Shown here: positions 52,519-60,401 of the stretch, one piece after another
Numbering within the stretch: the first letter of the stretch is position 1
Layout of the letters: each line of letters opens with the position of its first letter
Source of the DNA: DTU072 sp050309775
Lineage (GTDB): Bacteria; Bacillota; Clostridia; Christensenellales; DTU072
Length of the DNA: 61,062 bases
Assembly: GCA_050309775.1 (NCBI GenBank)
Contig: JBNRMV010000003.1
Location: forward strand, 1-61,062
Direction of reading: 5' to 3'
Made by a program: the position numbers and the translations under genes
Notes under the pieces: generated by a model
The model's input: only the letters and a program-made list of their open reading frames with translations
Database searches by the model: none
Told to the model about the DNA's origin: nothing

Positions 52519-53355
52519 TTATTCTGCGCCTTTCAAATCGTCATAATCATCCAAAAAATGGTGGCGCACATCATTCTTTTTATAGCCGATGACCGTGTTC
52601 AAATTGACATTATACACGCTTTTGAATACGCTAATATCTGCATTCGGGTTGGTTTTTCGCAAATTACGCATCAATACTTTCATTTCCTGCCGTTTTGAAT
52701 CGCCCTCGCCCTCTTCGCAACTTTCGGTAAATCGGCAGGCGCAACGCAAAAATTCAAGTCCGTTGTAGTTTTTCCAGTTTATTATATCGGCTTCCTTGAC
52801 TAAATATAAAGGTCGAATGAGCTCCATGCCTTCAAAGTTTTTGCTATGCAACTTGGGCATCATCGACTGAATCTGCCCGTTATAGAAAAGCCCCATAAGA
52901 ATGGTCTCGACTACATCGTCAAAATGGTGTCCCAATGCTATTTTGTTGCAACCAAGCTCTTTGGCTTTGCTGTACAACGCTCCTCTCCGCATCCGCGCGC
53001 AAAGATAGCAAGGAGAGTCCGTAACATTGGATACTATGGAAAAAATGTCCGACTCAAAAATCTGAATGGGAATATTCAGCAATTCGGCATTGCTTTCAAT
53101 TTTTTTTCTATTGGCGGCATTGTATCCGGGGTCCATGGTAAGGAAAACCACTTCAAAATTGTCCTTGCCGTGCCTTTTCAGTTCTTGAAAACATTTTGCC
53201 AACAGCATGGAATCCTTGCCGCCCGATATACAGACGGCGATTTTGTCGCCGTCCTTTATCAGCTGATATTCGTTTAGGGCGCTTGTGAACTTGCGCCAAA
53301 TTTTTGAGCGGTAAGTAGTGATTAGGCTTCTTTCAATTTTTTGATATCTTTCCAT
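52519..53355 (-). CDS. TtcA-like PP-loop tRNA sulfurtransferase
   Basis: Likely installs sulfur in a tRNA base, as TtcA does for cytidine 32. The PP-loop SGGKDS (residues 44-49 of the 278-residue form) binds ATP. A CxxC pair (PCYLC, 116 and 119) and a further cysteine group (CACRFTESC, from about 205) match the Fe-S and sulfur-carrying cysteines of the TtcA group. GHHFDDVVET is the family signature after the CxxC. The usual start assignment would be an ATG nine codons upstream (53382), but a TATAAT box ends directly before that ATG, while AAGGA lies seven bases before the ATG at 53355; I chose the latter. In Clostridia several PP-loop paralogues exist, so the exact tRNA target is uncertain. 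Confidence 0.82.
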   Translation of the reverse strand: MERYQKIERSLITTYRSKIWRKFTSALNEYQLIKDGDKIAVCISGGKDSMLLAKCFQELKRHGKDNFEVVFLTMDPGYNAANRKKIESNAELLNIPIQIFESDIFSIVSNVTDSPCYLCARMRRGALYSKAKELGCNKIALGHHFDDVVETILMGLFYNGQIQSMMPKLHSKNFEGMELIRPLYLVKEADIINWKNYNGLEFLRCACRFTESCEEGEGDSKRQEMKVLMRNLRKTNPNADISVFKSVYNVNLNTVIGYKKNDVRHHFLDDYDDLKGAE

Positions 53356-53382
53356 GCGCTTTTCCTTACATAGGATATTCAT

Positions 53383-53412
53383 ATTATATAATCAAAACCC
53401 TAAGAAAAGCAA
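53383..53412 (-). promoter_or_regulatory. Predicted promoter of the TtcA-like gene
   Basis: TTGCTT (53407-53412) and TATAAT (53383-53388) on the minus strand are 18 bases apart. Transcription would start near 53376, downstream of the first ATG but upstream of the ATG at 53355, which supports the shorter protein. The box lies in the 34-base gap after the KamA-like gene and its last codons. Confidence 0.55.
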
Positions 53413-53416
53413 ATAT

Positions 53417-54547
53417 TTATATTGCGCCGCTCAAATCGTCGGCAAGCCAAACCGAATCGGCGTCGGCTTCTATGGCAAATATTCTGTTCATGTCGTCATT
53501 TTCTTTTGCTTGATGCTGTTTGAATACCAAAGTTGTGTCATCCGACTTGCCCAGTATTTCCATTTTGCCGGTGATATGGCTCATAATAAATCGAAATCTT
53601 TTTGCTATGCCCGACAGTTGACTTCTTGCGGCGTCAACTATGTCGTATGCTTCCAGCAGCGGTACGGCAAAAAGTCCTTTGACGCCTTTTACCGGACGGC
53701 ATTGAAAGAGATAATACGGAGAAATGCCGTTGGCGGCAAGTCCGTTAAACAATTCCGCCAGCGTTTCGGGGGTGTCGTTTACGCCTCTTAACAGCACAGT
53801 TTGGTTTAGGACAGGAATGCCTGCCTGCCGCAGCATATCCGTGGCTTGCAGCGCTTCCTTGGTCAGTTCCTTAGGGTGGTTGAACTGGGTAACTAAATAA
53901 ATTGTTTTTATTTTGCCGTATTTTTCAAAAAGCTCTATCAATCGGCTGTCGGAAGTTATTCTTTGCGGAAAAACCACCGGGGTGCGGCTGCCGAAACGAA
54001 TAAACTTTATGTGCGGTATTTTTGTCAGTCCGTCCAGATATCTTTCTATGACCTTGTTGCTGTTCAGCAACGCATCGCCGCCGGAAATAAGCACATTGTC
54101 TACTTCTTCATGTTGCGCGATATATTCCAACGCCTCATCGGTGATGCGCAAAACTTCCTTTTCGGTCAAGCCCACAAGCCTTTTGCGAAAACAGTGCCTG
54201 CAATACATTGCGCAGACATTTGTTGAAAGCAACAGCACGGTATTGTCATATTTGTGCTGAATGCCGCTGGTGACAGTGTTGACGCCCTCTCCGCTGGTGT
54301 CGGCGCGGCCTCCGGCTTGCGCTTCGCTCAGCGAGGCTATGCTCATTTTGAAAATTGGGTCGGAATAGTCTTTCTTTTCAATCAAATTGAGATAATACTG
54401 CGGAATAGACATCGGATACTTCTCTGTCAAAGGCTTAAGTTGTTGCCTTGTCTCTTCATCAATATACCCTAAATCTGCAAGGGTATCAACAGAAGTAATA
54501 TTGTTGTTCAGTTCTTTTTGCCATTCAATCATGTTTGTTAACTTCAA
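53417..54547 (-). CDS. KamA-family radical SAM protein (lysine 2,3-aminomutase-like)
   Basis: Radical SAM enzymes of this family move an amino group between carbons 2 and 3 of an amino acid, using SAM, a 4Fe-4S cluster and PLP. The cluster motif CAMYCRHCFRKR gives Cys112, Cys116 and Cys119. VLISGGDAL, FGSRTPVV and LLRGVNDTPETLAEL follow in the order of the family, and SDPIFKMSI lies before the cluster. The protein has 376 residues. The usual C-terminal GGGGK PLP motif is not plain; TGKMEILGK (about 332-340) takes that place, and the zinc cysteines of clostridial KamA are missing. It may therefore be an EpmB-like or otherwise specialised member. The TTG start has GAGGTG five bases upstream; an ATG five codons later is the alternative. 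Confidence 0.8.
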   Translation of the reverse strand: MKLTNMIEWQKELNNNITSVDTLADLGYIDEETRQQLKPLTEKYPMSIPQYYLNLIEKKDYSDPIFKMSIASLSEAQAGGRADTSGEGVNTVTSGIQHKYDNTVLLLSTNVCAMYCRHCFRKRLVGLTEKEVLRITDEALEYIAQHEEVDNVLISGGDALLNSNKVIERYLDGLTKIPHIKFIRFGSRTPVVFPQRITSDSRLIELFEKYGKIKTIYLVTQFNHPKELTKEALQATDMLRQAGIPVLNQTVLLRGVNDTPETLAELFNGLAANGISPYYLFQCRPVKGVKGLFAVPLLEAYDIVDAARSQLSGIAKRFRFIMSHITGKMEILGKSDDTTLVFKQHQAKENDDMNRIFAIEADADSVWLADDLSGAI

Positions 54548-54575
54548 TAAAACACCTCTTTTTTCTTTTTATTTT

Positions 54576-54605
54576 ATCATAAAAAATCCAACGGCGCAAA
54601 TGCAA
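54576..54605 (-). promoter_or_regulatory. Predicted promoter of the KamA-like gene
   Basis: TTGCAT (54600-54605) and TATGAT (54576-54581) on the minus strand are 18 bases apart, about 28 bases before the TTG start. The 173-base gap is divergent: the plus-strand UPF0316 gene is probably served by TATAAT at 54702-54707, for which I see no good -35 box. Confidence 0.5.
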
Positions 54606-54720
54606 AAAAAAGCAACATATTAGGGAGCCTTGTCGGCTGCGCACAAACTCCTTCAAAAAGTTTGCGAAAAAACATTATATTTGTTAAGATAATTAAAAAA
54701 ATATAATAGGTGTTTATACT

Positions 54721-55248
54721 ATGGATTATCTTGCCAGCAACCACATCGGCGTATACTTTGTAATCTTTTTCGGAAAAATTGTCGAAGTCACTTTTGCCAC
54801 GCTCAGAATCGTGCTCATAAGCAGAGGCGAACGCACAAAAGGAGCTCTTGTTGCTTTTGTCGAAGTTATACTTTGGCTGATGATTACCGGTACAGTACTT
54901 GTTGGCTTCATGGACGCACCGATAAAAATACTTGTTTTTGCGTTGGCGTTTGCTATCGGAAATTATTTGGGCTCTTGGCTGGAAAATAAAATTGCCGTGG
55001 GGCTCAGCACCATTCAAATCATAACATCGGAGGACAGCACAGAATTGCTTGATGTGCTGCGCAAAAACTATCTTGCAGTCACTGTCATTGACGCTGAAGG
55101 CAAGGACGGCGAACGCAAAGTACTTGAAATACACCTCAAGAGAAACCGCATTCCCTCCACCGTAAAACTCATAAACAAAACCATAAAAAACTGCGTCATA
55201 ACCGTGCGCGATGTAAAAGTTATCAAAGGCGGCTATATCAAAAAATAA
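54721..55248 (+). CDS. UPF0316 membrane protein (DUF2179)
   Basis: A 175-residue protein with three hydrophobic segments in the first 95 residues (YFVIFFGKIVEVTFATLRIV, ALVAFVEVILWLMITGTVLV and ILVFALAFAIGNYLGSWLEN) and a cytoplasmic C-terminal domain of the DUF2179 type (TVIDAEGKDGERKVLEI, then VKLINKTIKNCVITVRDVK). Both are the hallmarks of the UPF0316 family, widespread in Bacillota and of unknown function. AGGTG lies upstream of the ATG and a terminator follows, so it is probably transcribed alone. Confidence 0.88.
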   Translation: MDYLASNHIGVYFVIFFGKIVEVTFATLRIVLISRGERTKGALVAFVEVILWLMITGTVLVGFMDAPIKILVFALAFAIGNYLGSWLENKIAVGLSTIQIITSEDSTELLDVLRKNYLAVTVIDAEGKDGERKVLEIHLKRNRIPSTVKLINKTIKNCVITVRDVKVIKGGYIKK

Positions 55249-55301
55249 CTTCCAAAACCTTTACTATTCATAAAATTTTTATCAAATCTTTCAACATATG
55301 A

Positions 55302-55336
55302 TGCTCAAAAAAAGCAAAATGTTTGAGCAATTTTTT
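55302..55336 (+). terminator. Rho-independent terminator of the UPF0316 gene
   Basis: The arms TGCTCAAA and TTTGAGCA form an eight-base-pair stem, closely followed by a run of six T. Confidence 0.8.
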
Positions 55337-55346
55337 ATACATTATA
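55317..55346 (+). promoter_or_regulatory. Possible sigma-G-type promoter of ku-ligD
   Basis: AAATG (55317-55321) and CATTATA (55340-55346) are 18 bases apart, matching the published forespore sigma-G consensus gHATR-N18-CATWHTA at all but the weakly conserved first base. It lies about 40 bases before the ku ATG and overlaps the preceding terminator. The region is AT-rich, so chance matches are likely enough to keep this tentative. Confidence 0.35.
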
Positions 55347-55386
55347 TATATTAGGAAAAACACCATAATAATGTTGAGAGGTAATT

Positions 55387-56214
55387 ATGGCGCATTCCTA
55401 CAAGAGCAGCATCAGCTTCGGGCTGGTTTATATTCCGGTGACACTGCATTTATGTGTGAAAAACAATGACATCAGCTTCAATCTTATCGATAAAAACACC
55501 ATGTCCCGCATAAGATACAAAAAAACCTGTCTTGACTGCCAAGGCAAGGAGGTAAAAAACGAGGACATTGTAAAAGGTTATGAATATGAAGATGACAATT
55601 ATGTCATTCTTGAAAATGCGGATTTTGAAAAAGTTAAAAGCAAGAGAGACAAGACCATTGCCATAGAAAAATTTGTAAATTTGGAGCATATAGACCCGAT
55701 ATATTATGACAAAGCGTATTTTGTGGCGCCCGCAGGGGCAGAACAGGCATACAGCCTACTGATGGGCGCAATGGAAGCAAAAGGAATGGCAGGCATAGCA
55801 AAAACAGTACTGGGCACAAGGGATACTTTAATTGTTTTGCGTGTAAAAGACGGCCAAATGCTGCTCAATACCCTGTTTTATAATGATGAAATTCAAGTTT
55901 CGCCGGCAAAAAGTATCAAGCCTGTCACCACCGGAAAAGAACTTGAGTTGGCAAAAAGTCTGATTGAAAATATGAGCGGAAATTTTGACCCCGAAAATTA
56001 TAAGGACGAATATCGAGAAAAACTGGTAGCGTTGATTGACTCAAAAATAAGCGGCAAAGCCTTCTCTATGCCAAAAGAAAAAGCAGAACGGCATATCGGC
56101 AACCTTATGGACGCATTATTAAAGAGCATTGAGTCATCAAAGCCAAATAGCGCAAAAACAGCGCCCATAGAAAAGAAGACGACGACTGCGCCAAAGAAAG
56201 CGCAGGCAAAATAA
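55387..56214 (+). CDS. ku: Non-homologous end-joining protein Ku
   Basis: Forms a homodimeric ring on DNA double-strand ends and recruits ligase D. The 275-residue length is typical. The N terminus (SYKSSISFGLVYIPVTL), KTCLDCQGKEVKNEDIVKGY and the FDPENYKDEYREKL box near residue 200 are family signatures. A lysine- and threonine-rich tail (last 25 residues) is the usual DNA- or LigD-contacting extension. GAGAGGT precedes the ATG. Only four bases separate it from ligD. In Bacillus subtilis the ku-ligD pair is made in the forespore and repairs DNA at germination. Confidence 0.95.
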   Translation: MAHSYKSSISFGLVYIPVTLHLCVKNNDISFNLIDKNTMSRIRYKKTCLDCQGKEVKNEDIVKGYEYEDDNYVILENADFEKVKSKRDKTIAIEKFVNLEHIDPIYYDKAYFVAPAGAEQAYSLLMGAMEAKGMAGIAKTVLGTRDTLIVLRVKDGQMLLNTLFYNDEIQVSPAKSIKPVTTGKELELAKSLIENMSGNFDPENYKDEYREKLVALIDSKISGKAFSMPKEKAERHIGNLMDALLKSIESSKPNSAKTAPIEKKTTTAPKKAQAK

Positions 56215-56218
56215 AAAC

Positions 56219-58714
56219 ATGAAAAAACTTGAAGAATACAATCAAAAAAGGCGGTTTGACAAAACCTCCGAACCTAAGGGCCAAAGCCAACAAGACCGCT
56301 TGCCTAAAGCCGAATTGCGCTTCGTTGTGCAACGCCATTGGGCGCGCAGAGAACATTATGACTTTCGATTGGAATGGAACGGCGTTCTTTTGAGCTGGGC
56401 AGTTCCCAAAGGACCCTCATACAATCCCGCAGACAAAAGGCTGGCAGTGGAAGTTGAGCCCCACCCCTTTGATTACCGAAATTTTGAAGGCGTCATTCCA
56501 AAAGGTGAATACGGCGGCGGCGTTGTCATGATTTGGGACGAGGGCCGTTGGTCGCCGCAATCCGATGTGCAAGATGGGCTGACAAAAGGCTCATTAAAAT
56601 TTGAACTAAACGGGACGCGCTTAAAAGGCAAATGGGCGCTTATGCGCATGCAAAGAAAAGACGGCGACGCAAAAGACAATTGGTTGTTGCTCAAAGAAAA
56701 AGATAAATATGCGCAAGACGAAAACGGCATCTCACCATTCGACACTAGCGTAAGGACTGGACGAACGAAATCAGAAATTGAAAGAGGCGAACAAAATATG
56801 TTAGCCAAGAACCCTTTTGACAAAACCGCAGCACAGTTAGCCAAACTTGTTGATAAGGCTCCCAAAAACGGCAATTGGGTGTATGAGCAAAAATATGACG
56901 GGTACAGGATATTGGCATATATAGAGGAAAATAACACACGGCTTGTTTCACGCAATGACAACGATTATACACAACGCTTAAAGGCAATTGCCGATGCGCT
57001 GACAGATTGGGCAAAAGGCAGAGCAATGGTGCTTGACGGCGAAGCCGTAGTTATTGATGAAGAGGGCAAAACAAATTTTCAAGCGCTGCAAAACTATATG
57101 AAAAATCCAAAGGGTAACGAGTTGGCATATGCGGTCTTTGATATTTTGGCGCTTGAGGGCGAGGATTTGCGCGGAAAAAAATTACTGGAAAGAAAAGCAA
57201 TATTAGAAGAAATAATGGCAGACGCTACCGATAACATCTATTTCAGCAGGCACATACAGGGCGACGGCGGTAAATACTTTTCTTCGGCATGCGACCTACG
57301 CCTTGAAGGTATTATCGGCAAAAAATCCGATTCAATATATAGCGGCAGCAGAAACGGCGACTGGATAAAACTAAAATGTTACAAACGACAGGAATTTGTT
57401 ATCGGAGGATATACCCTATCGGACAAAAAGGCCGAGGGAATAAGTTCCTTGCTGCTGGGCTATTACGAAAACAAGGACTTGATTTTTTGCGGACGAGTAG
57501 GAACGGGATTTACTCAGCGCAGTATGAAAGAGCTTGCCAAGATATTTTCAGAGATACAACAAGACAAACCGCCGTTCAAAAGCGTGGCAAAAGCAAGGAG
57601 CAATGAACAAATTTTTTGGTTGCAACCAAAGTATGTGGCAGAAATACAATTTGCCGAATGGACTCAAGAAAATGTGCTGCGGCAACCCAGCTTTTTGGGC
57701 TTGCGTGACGATAAAAAGCCATTTCAGGTAACCAAAGAGTTGGTTTCGGAAAGTCAAAGCATGGATAAAGAAAAAGTTGAAACAACTGAGGATGCTATTA
57801 TGGAAGAAAATAAATCAATAGTAAAGGGTATAAAAAAACCCGGCAAAGAGCAGAAAGACAGCGTGCTGGGTATCAGCATTTCCAGTCCAGACAAGATTAT
57901 ATTTGAAAATCCGCAAGTCAAAAAAATTCAAGTGATTGAATATTATGCCGAGGTTGCTGAAAGAATGTTGCCGTATGTTGCCAACAGGCTTATAAGCGCC
58001 GTACGCTGCCCGAGAGGCGCTGACCAGGACTGTTTTTTCAAAAAGCATCCTACTCAGAACGCAAAAGAAGTCAAAATATTTTCTGTCACGACAAATGACG
58101 GCGAGGAAGATTATTATTATATTGACGACGCTGCCGGTCTGGTATACGAGGCGCAAATGGGCACGCTGGAATTCCATACTTGGGGCAGCCGCATAGATGG
58201 TTTGGAAATGCCCGATACGATGGTCTTTGATTTAGACCCCGATGAAGGCATGGAGCTTGCGCAGGTACGGCAAGGGGTCATGGATTTGAAAAGCGTACTG
58301 GATAAACTGTCATTGCAATCATTCTTAAAGGTGTCGGGCGGCAAGGGCTATCATGTTGTCGTACCTTTTGAGCCGTCTGTTGATTGGCAAGCTTTTTCTG
58401 CCTTTGCAAAAAACATTGCTGAATTTATGGAAAACAACTGGCAAGACCGCTACACAAGCAACATCCGAAAGGAAAAACGCAAAGGAAAAATTTTCATAGA
58501 CTGGGTACGAAACGGCAGAGGCGCCACCAGCATCGCCCCATATTCACTAAGAGCCAGAGCCGGCGCCAAAGTTGCATTGCCAATATTCTGGGAAGAGTTG
58601 GATACCATATCCCCAAACGGAATTGACATGTCTCTGGCGCTTGCAAGACAAAAGTCAAATGACCCTTGGAAAGATTTCAATAAAACCAAACAAAAACTCA
58701 AAAGCCATATATAG
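56219..58714 (+). CDS. ligD: ATP-dependent DNA ligase D (phosphoesterase-ligase-polymerase)
   Basis: Processes and seals the DNA ends held by Ku. The 831-residue protein has three domains. The 3'-phosphoesterase domain (about 30-165) shows H40, then HYDFRLEW with H46 and D48, and a GVIPKGEYGGG loop. The ligase domain (about 195-500) shows the nucleotide-accepting Lys225 in EQKYDGYR, LDGEAVV (272-278), EGIIGKK (363-369) and WIKLK (382-386). The primase-polymerase domain (about 560-831) shows DLDP (D671, D673), SGGKGYHV (706-713) and Asp761 in FIDWVRN. This order, with the phosphoesterase first, differs from Mycobacterium (polymerase first) and from Pseudomonas (polymerase last but with another linker) and is found in several clostridial and other genomes. 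All catalytic residues are intact. It forms an operon with ku. Confidence 0.95.
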   Translation: MKKLEEYNQKRRFDKTSEPKGQSQQDRLPKAELRFVVQRHWARREHYDFRLEWNGVLLSWAVPKGPSYNPADKRLAVEVEPHPFDYRNFEGVIPKGEYGGGVVMIWDEGRWSPQSDVQDGLTKGSLKFELNGTRLKGKWALMRMQRKDGDAKDNWLLLKEKDKYAQDENGISPFDTSVRTGRTKSEIERGEQNMLAKNPFDKTAAQLAKLVDKAPKNGNWVYEQKYDGYRILAYIEENNTRLVSRNDNDYTQRLKAIADALTDWAKGRAMVLDGEAVVIDEEGKTNFQALQNYMKNPKGNELAYAVFDILALEGEDLRGKKLLERKAILEEIMADATDNIYFSRHIQGDGGKYFSSACDLRLEGIIGKKSDSIYSGSRNGDWIKLKCYKRQEFVIGGYTLSDKKAEGISSLLLGYYENKDLIFCGRVGTGFTQRSMKELAKIFSEIQQDKPPFKSVAKARSNEQIFWLQPKYVAEIQFAEWTQENVLRQPSFLGLRDDKKPFQVTKELVSESQSMDKEKVETTEDAIMEENKSIVKGIKKPGKEQKDSVLGISISSPDKIIFENPQVKKIQVIEYYAEVAERMLPYVANRLISAVRCPRGADQDCFFKKHPTQNAKEVKIFSVTTNDGEEDYYYIDDAAGLVYEAQMGTLEFHTWGSRIDGLEMPDTMVFDLDPDEGMELAQVRQGVMDLKSVLDKLSLQSFLKVSGGKGYHVVVPFEPSVDWQAFSAFAKNIAEFMENNWQDRYTSNIRKEKRKGKIFIDWVRNGRGATSIAPYSLRARAGAKVALPIFWEELDTISPNGIDMSLALARQKSNDPWKDFNKTKQKLKSHI

Positions 58715-58905
58715 AACCTAAAATGCGCATTAAATAATCCGCCTTAATATTTTTTTAAACTTATTGTACAAAAGGTTGGACAACGCAAATGTCAAATTGC
58801 TTAAGGCAACCATTCAAAAATGAGAAGGACGAAATAATTATGATTGATATTATGAGCCGCATTCTACGATATTTCGTGCGGTAGTAATTCGCTGCCCTTT
58901 GGCAA
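58715..58905. other. Intergenic region upstream of the CRISPR remnant
   Basis: AT-rich sequence between ligD and the first CRISPR-like repeat. It would be the leader side if the repeats are read on the plus strand. A 14-codon frame (ATG at 58841) has GAAGGA upstream, but I do not call it as a gene. No terminator for ligD is obvious. Confidence 0.4.
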
Positions 58906-58995
58906 GAGTATGCCCCACGTATGTGGGGTGAACCTGATTTAGCTGAGTTATATCATTGTGTATCGGAGTATGCCCCACGTATGTGGGGGTGAACC
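58906..58995 (+). CRISPR. Two-repeat CRISPR remnant with type I-E-like repeats
   Basis: Two copies of a 29-30-base repeat (58906-58934 and 58966-58995) differ only by one G in a run. Each contains the hairpin CCCCACGTATGTGGGG and ends in GTGAACC, as in type I-E repeats. The start-to-start distance is 60 bases and the spacer between is 31 bases (58935-58965), both characteristic of type I-E. No cas gene is in the window and no third repeat is visible, so this is an orphan or decayed array. The direction is given from the usual sense of such repeats. Confidence 0.8.
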
Positions 58996-59330
58996 CAGAG
59001 TCAGCGGGATACAAGGCGATATTGGAAGCTGACAACAACAGTTATTGGACTATTACGGCAAGCAACAACTTGACTTGCAACAAACCACGGCAGACAGAGA
59101 GGGCGATTTGTTGAGGTACTACGCAAATAGAGCGAGAGCAGGAAGCAACACGCAAGGCAGAAGAAGCGGCGAGGAAACAAGTATTGGCGGCTTTGGAAGA
59201 GGATATTGCAAGAGGTGGCGAAACTGATAAGATTTCTCTTGATAGATACCTGCAAACGGGCGATATAGGGCAGACCGATTATGACAGATTGCTTGAAATG
59301 TATAAAGAAAAAAATGGGATGAAAAAGTAA
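58996..59330 (+). pseudogene. Frameshifted gene fragment, possibly phage-derived
   Basis: Three reading frames in succession look like protein: SAGYKAILEADNNSYWT up to about 59050, then LLDYYGKQQLDLQQTTADRE to about 59135, then EATRKAEEAARKQVLAALEE and LDRYLQTGDIGQTDYDRLL up to the stop at 59328-59330. The helical, charged C-terminal part is typical of phage or mobile-element structural proteins, but I do not recognise the family. At least two frameshifts would be needed to join the parts and no start codon with a ribosome binding site survives; the 5' end runs into the CRISPR repeat. Confidence 0.5.
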
Positions 59331-59413
59331 AGAGGTGCTCCTTCCGACCGCCTTGTCGGCGGAGCGGGATACCTCTGCGGTTAGCTTGGATCAGGGTCTT
59401 TCGAGTCCTTGAT
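59331..59413 (+). other. Structured region downstream of the gene fragment
   Basis: A first compound hairpin (59331-59376) has an outer AGAGGT / ACCTCT stem and an inner arm with GCTCC / GGAGC and CCGAC / GTCGG. A second stem pairs ATCAGGG (59390-59396) with TCCTTGAT (59406-59413), with a G-U pair. There is no T run after either, so they are not simple terminators. This may be a small structured RNA, or an end or recombination site of a mobile element. I cannot assign it. Confidence 0.4.
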
Positions 59414-59493
59414 ACGCATAAACGGTGCATAATGTTTTGCTGTCAGGTATTGAACTATCTGAGAAGATTTAGTTTGACATAATAAATTATATA

Positions 59494-59521
59494 TTGACAT
59501 GTTTTGTCTACTTAGTATATC
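59494..59521 (+). promoter_or_regulatory. Predicted promoter of the 101-aa gene
   Basis: TTGACA (59494-59499) and TATATC (59516-59521) are 16 bases apart. The leader of about 105 bases contains a short stem AAAGCC / GGCCTTT with one bulge, followed by CTTTTTT (about 59569-59591), which could act as an attenuator before the gene. Confidence 0.45.
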
Positions 59522-59633
59522 ATTTATATAGCGTCGGTATTTTGTACGCAAATTCAGAAGGGGGAACCAAAGCCTTAGGCCTTTCTTTTTTCGGCAAAAG
59601 TAAATAAATAAAGGAAGGGAAAATAGGGAAAAT

Positions 59634-59939
59634 ATGAATATTCTTGCAAATTGTATTCACAAAAGATTTAAGAGAGGCTGCATCGAAGTTTTTAACAGCG
59701 CAATACAGTTACAAATGCCCATTAACGATATGCTTTATTTGGTACTTTGTTATTTTCAGGCGTTCAAATCACCATTTTTGACGGCAGATGAGTTCCATGA
59801 GTATGCAAAGCATCTTACTTTCGGCGAAATAATGGAAGAATTACTGGTGGCGCGGGACATCATGACCGCGCAAATGAACAAAGAAGTGCTGGATTTTGAG
59901 GGACTTTTGTCTGTTTGGAGACAAGACGCAGCCAAATGA
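59634..59939 (+). CDS. Small protein of unknown function (101 residues)
   Basis: A compact, probably helical cytoplasmic protein without signal peptide or membrane helix. Its second half is acidic and amphipathic (TADEFHEYAKHLTFGEIMEELL, split here as two helices). GGAAGGG and AGGG lie upstream of the ATG, and a promoter-like pair lies about 115 bases upstream. I do not recognise a family. It stands alone between accessory DNA (CRISPR remnant and gene fragment) and the tRNA cluster, so it may belong to the mobile or phage-derived material. Confidence 0.6.
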   Translation: MNILANCIHKRFKRGCIEVFNSAIQLQMPINDMLYLVLCYFQAFKSPFLTADEFHEYAKHLTFGEIMEELLVARDIMTAQMNKEVLDFEGLLSVWRQDAAK

Positions 59940-60012
59940 TATAGACCTAAAAAACCTGTTGCTTATAAGGCCGCAGGATTATAAAAAATACTTTTCAACA
60001 GGTGATAAACAG

Positions 60013-60041
60013 TTGACAGGGAGGCAATAATAGTTTATTAT
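60013..60041 (+). promoter_or_regulatory. Promoter of the tRNA cluster
   Basis: TTGACA (60013-60018) and TATTAT (60036-60041) are 17 bases apart, and the predicted start is about seven bases before the first tRNA. Confidence 0.75.
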
Positions 60042-60054
60042 ATTAAAGCATCGT

Positions 60055-60132
<78 letters not shown>

Positions 60133-60156
60133 CACCTTACAAAAGATAATCCCAAT

Positions 60157-60233
60157 GGCGGCGTAGCTCAGTTGGTTAGAGCGGCCGGTTCATACCCGGC
60201 AGGTCGTTGGTTCGAATCTGACCGCCGCTACCA
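60157..60233 (+). tRNA. tRNA-Met (CAT), elongator
   Basis: A 77-base cloverleaf with the anticodon loop TTCATAC, a G1-T72 acceptor pair and CCA encoded. The acceptor and anticodon arms closely follow the elongator tRNA-Met of Bacillus and not the tRNA-Ile2 that TilS modifies. Confidence 0.9.
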
Positions 60234-60238
60234 AATAA

Positions 60239-60313
60239 GGCCCCATGGTCAAGTGGTTAAGACATCGCCCTTTCACGGCGGTAACAGGAGTTCGAACCTC
60301 CTTGGGGTCACCA
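60239..60313 (+). tRNA. tRNA-Glu (TTC)
   Basis: A 75-base cloverleaf with the anticodon loop CTTTCAC (anticodon TTC), the T loop TTCGAAC and CCA encoded. It starts five bases after tRNA-Met. Confidence 0.92.
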
Positions 60314-60318
60314 TACAA

Positions 60319-60394
60319 GGGAGCATAGCTCAGCTGGGAGAGCGCTTGCCTTACAAGCAAGATGTCACAGGTTCGAGCCCTGTTGTTCCCACCA
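60319..60394 (+). tRNA. tRNA-Val (TAC)
   Basis: A 76-base cloverleaf with acceptor arms GGGAGCA and TGTTCCC (one G-T pair), the anticodon loop CTTACAA (anticodon TAC) and CCA encoded. It is the last tRNA of the cluster. Confidence 0.92.
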
Positions 60395-60401
60395 AAGACT
60401 C

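Noticed and set aside
54577..55134. Minus-strand open frame of 185 codons opposite the UPF0316 gene
   Set aside because: The plus-strand frame has recognisable family signatures; this one is its antisense shadow.
58841..58885. Fourteen-codon frame MIDIMSRILRYFVR before the CRISPR remnant
   Set aside because: It has a weak ribosome binding site but no other evidence of being a gene.
58850..59038. Minus-strand open frame containing two copies of PTYVGHT
   Set aside because: It is only the translation of the CRISPR repeats, a well-known source of false small proteins.
59550..59600. GGGGGAACC before the 101-aa gene, suggestive of a c-di-AMP riboswitch
   Set aside because: Apart from this short match, the other conserved parts of that riboswitch are not found.
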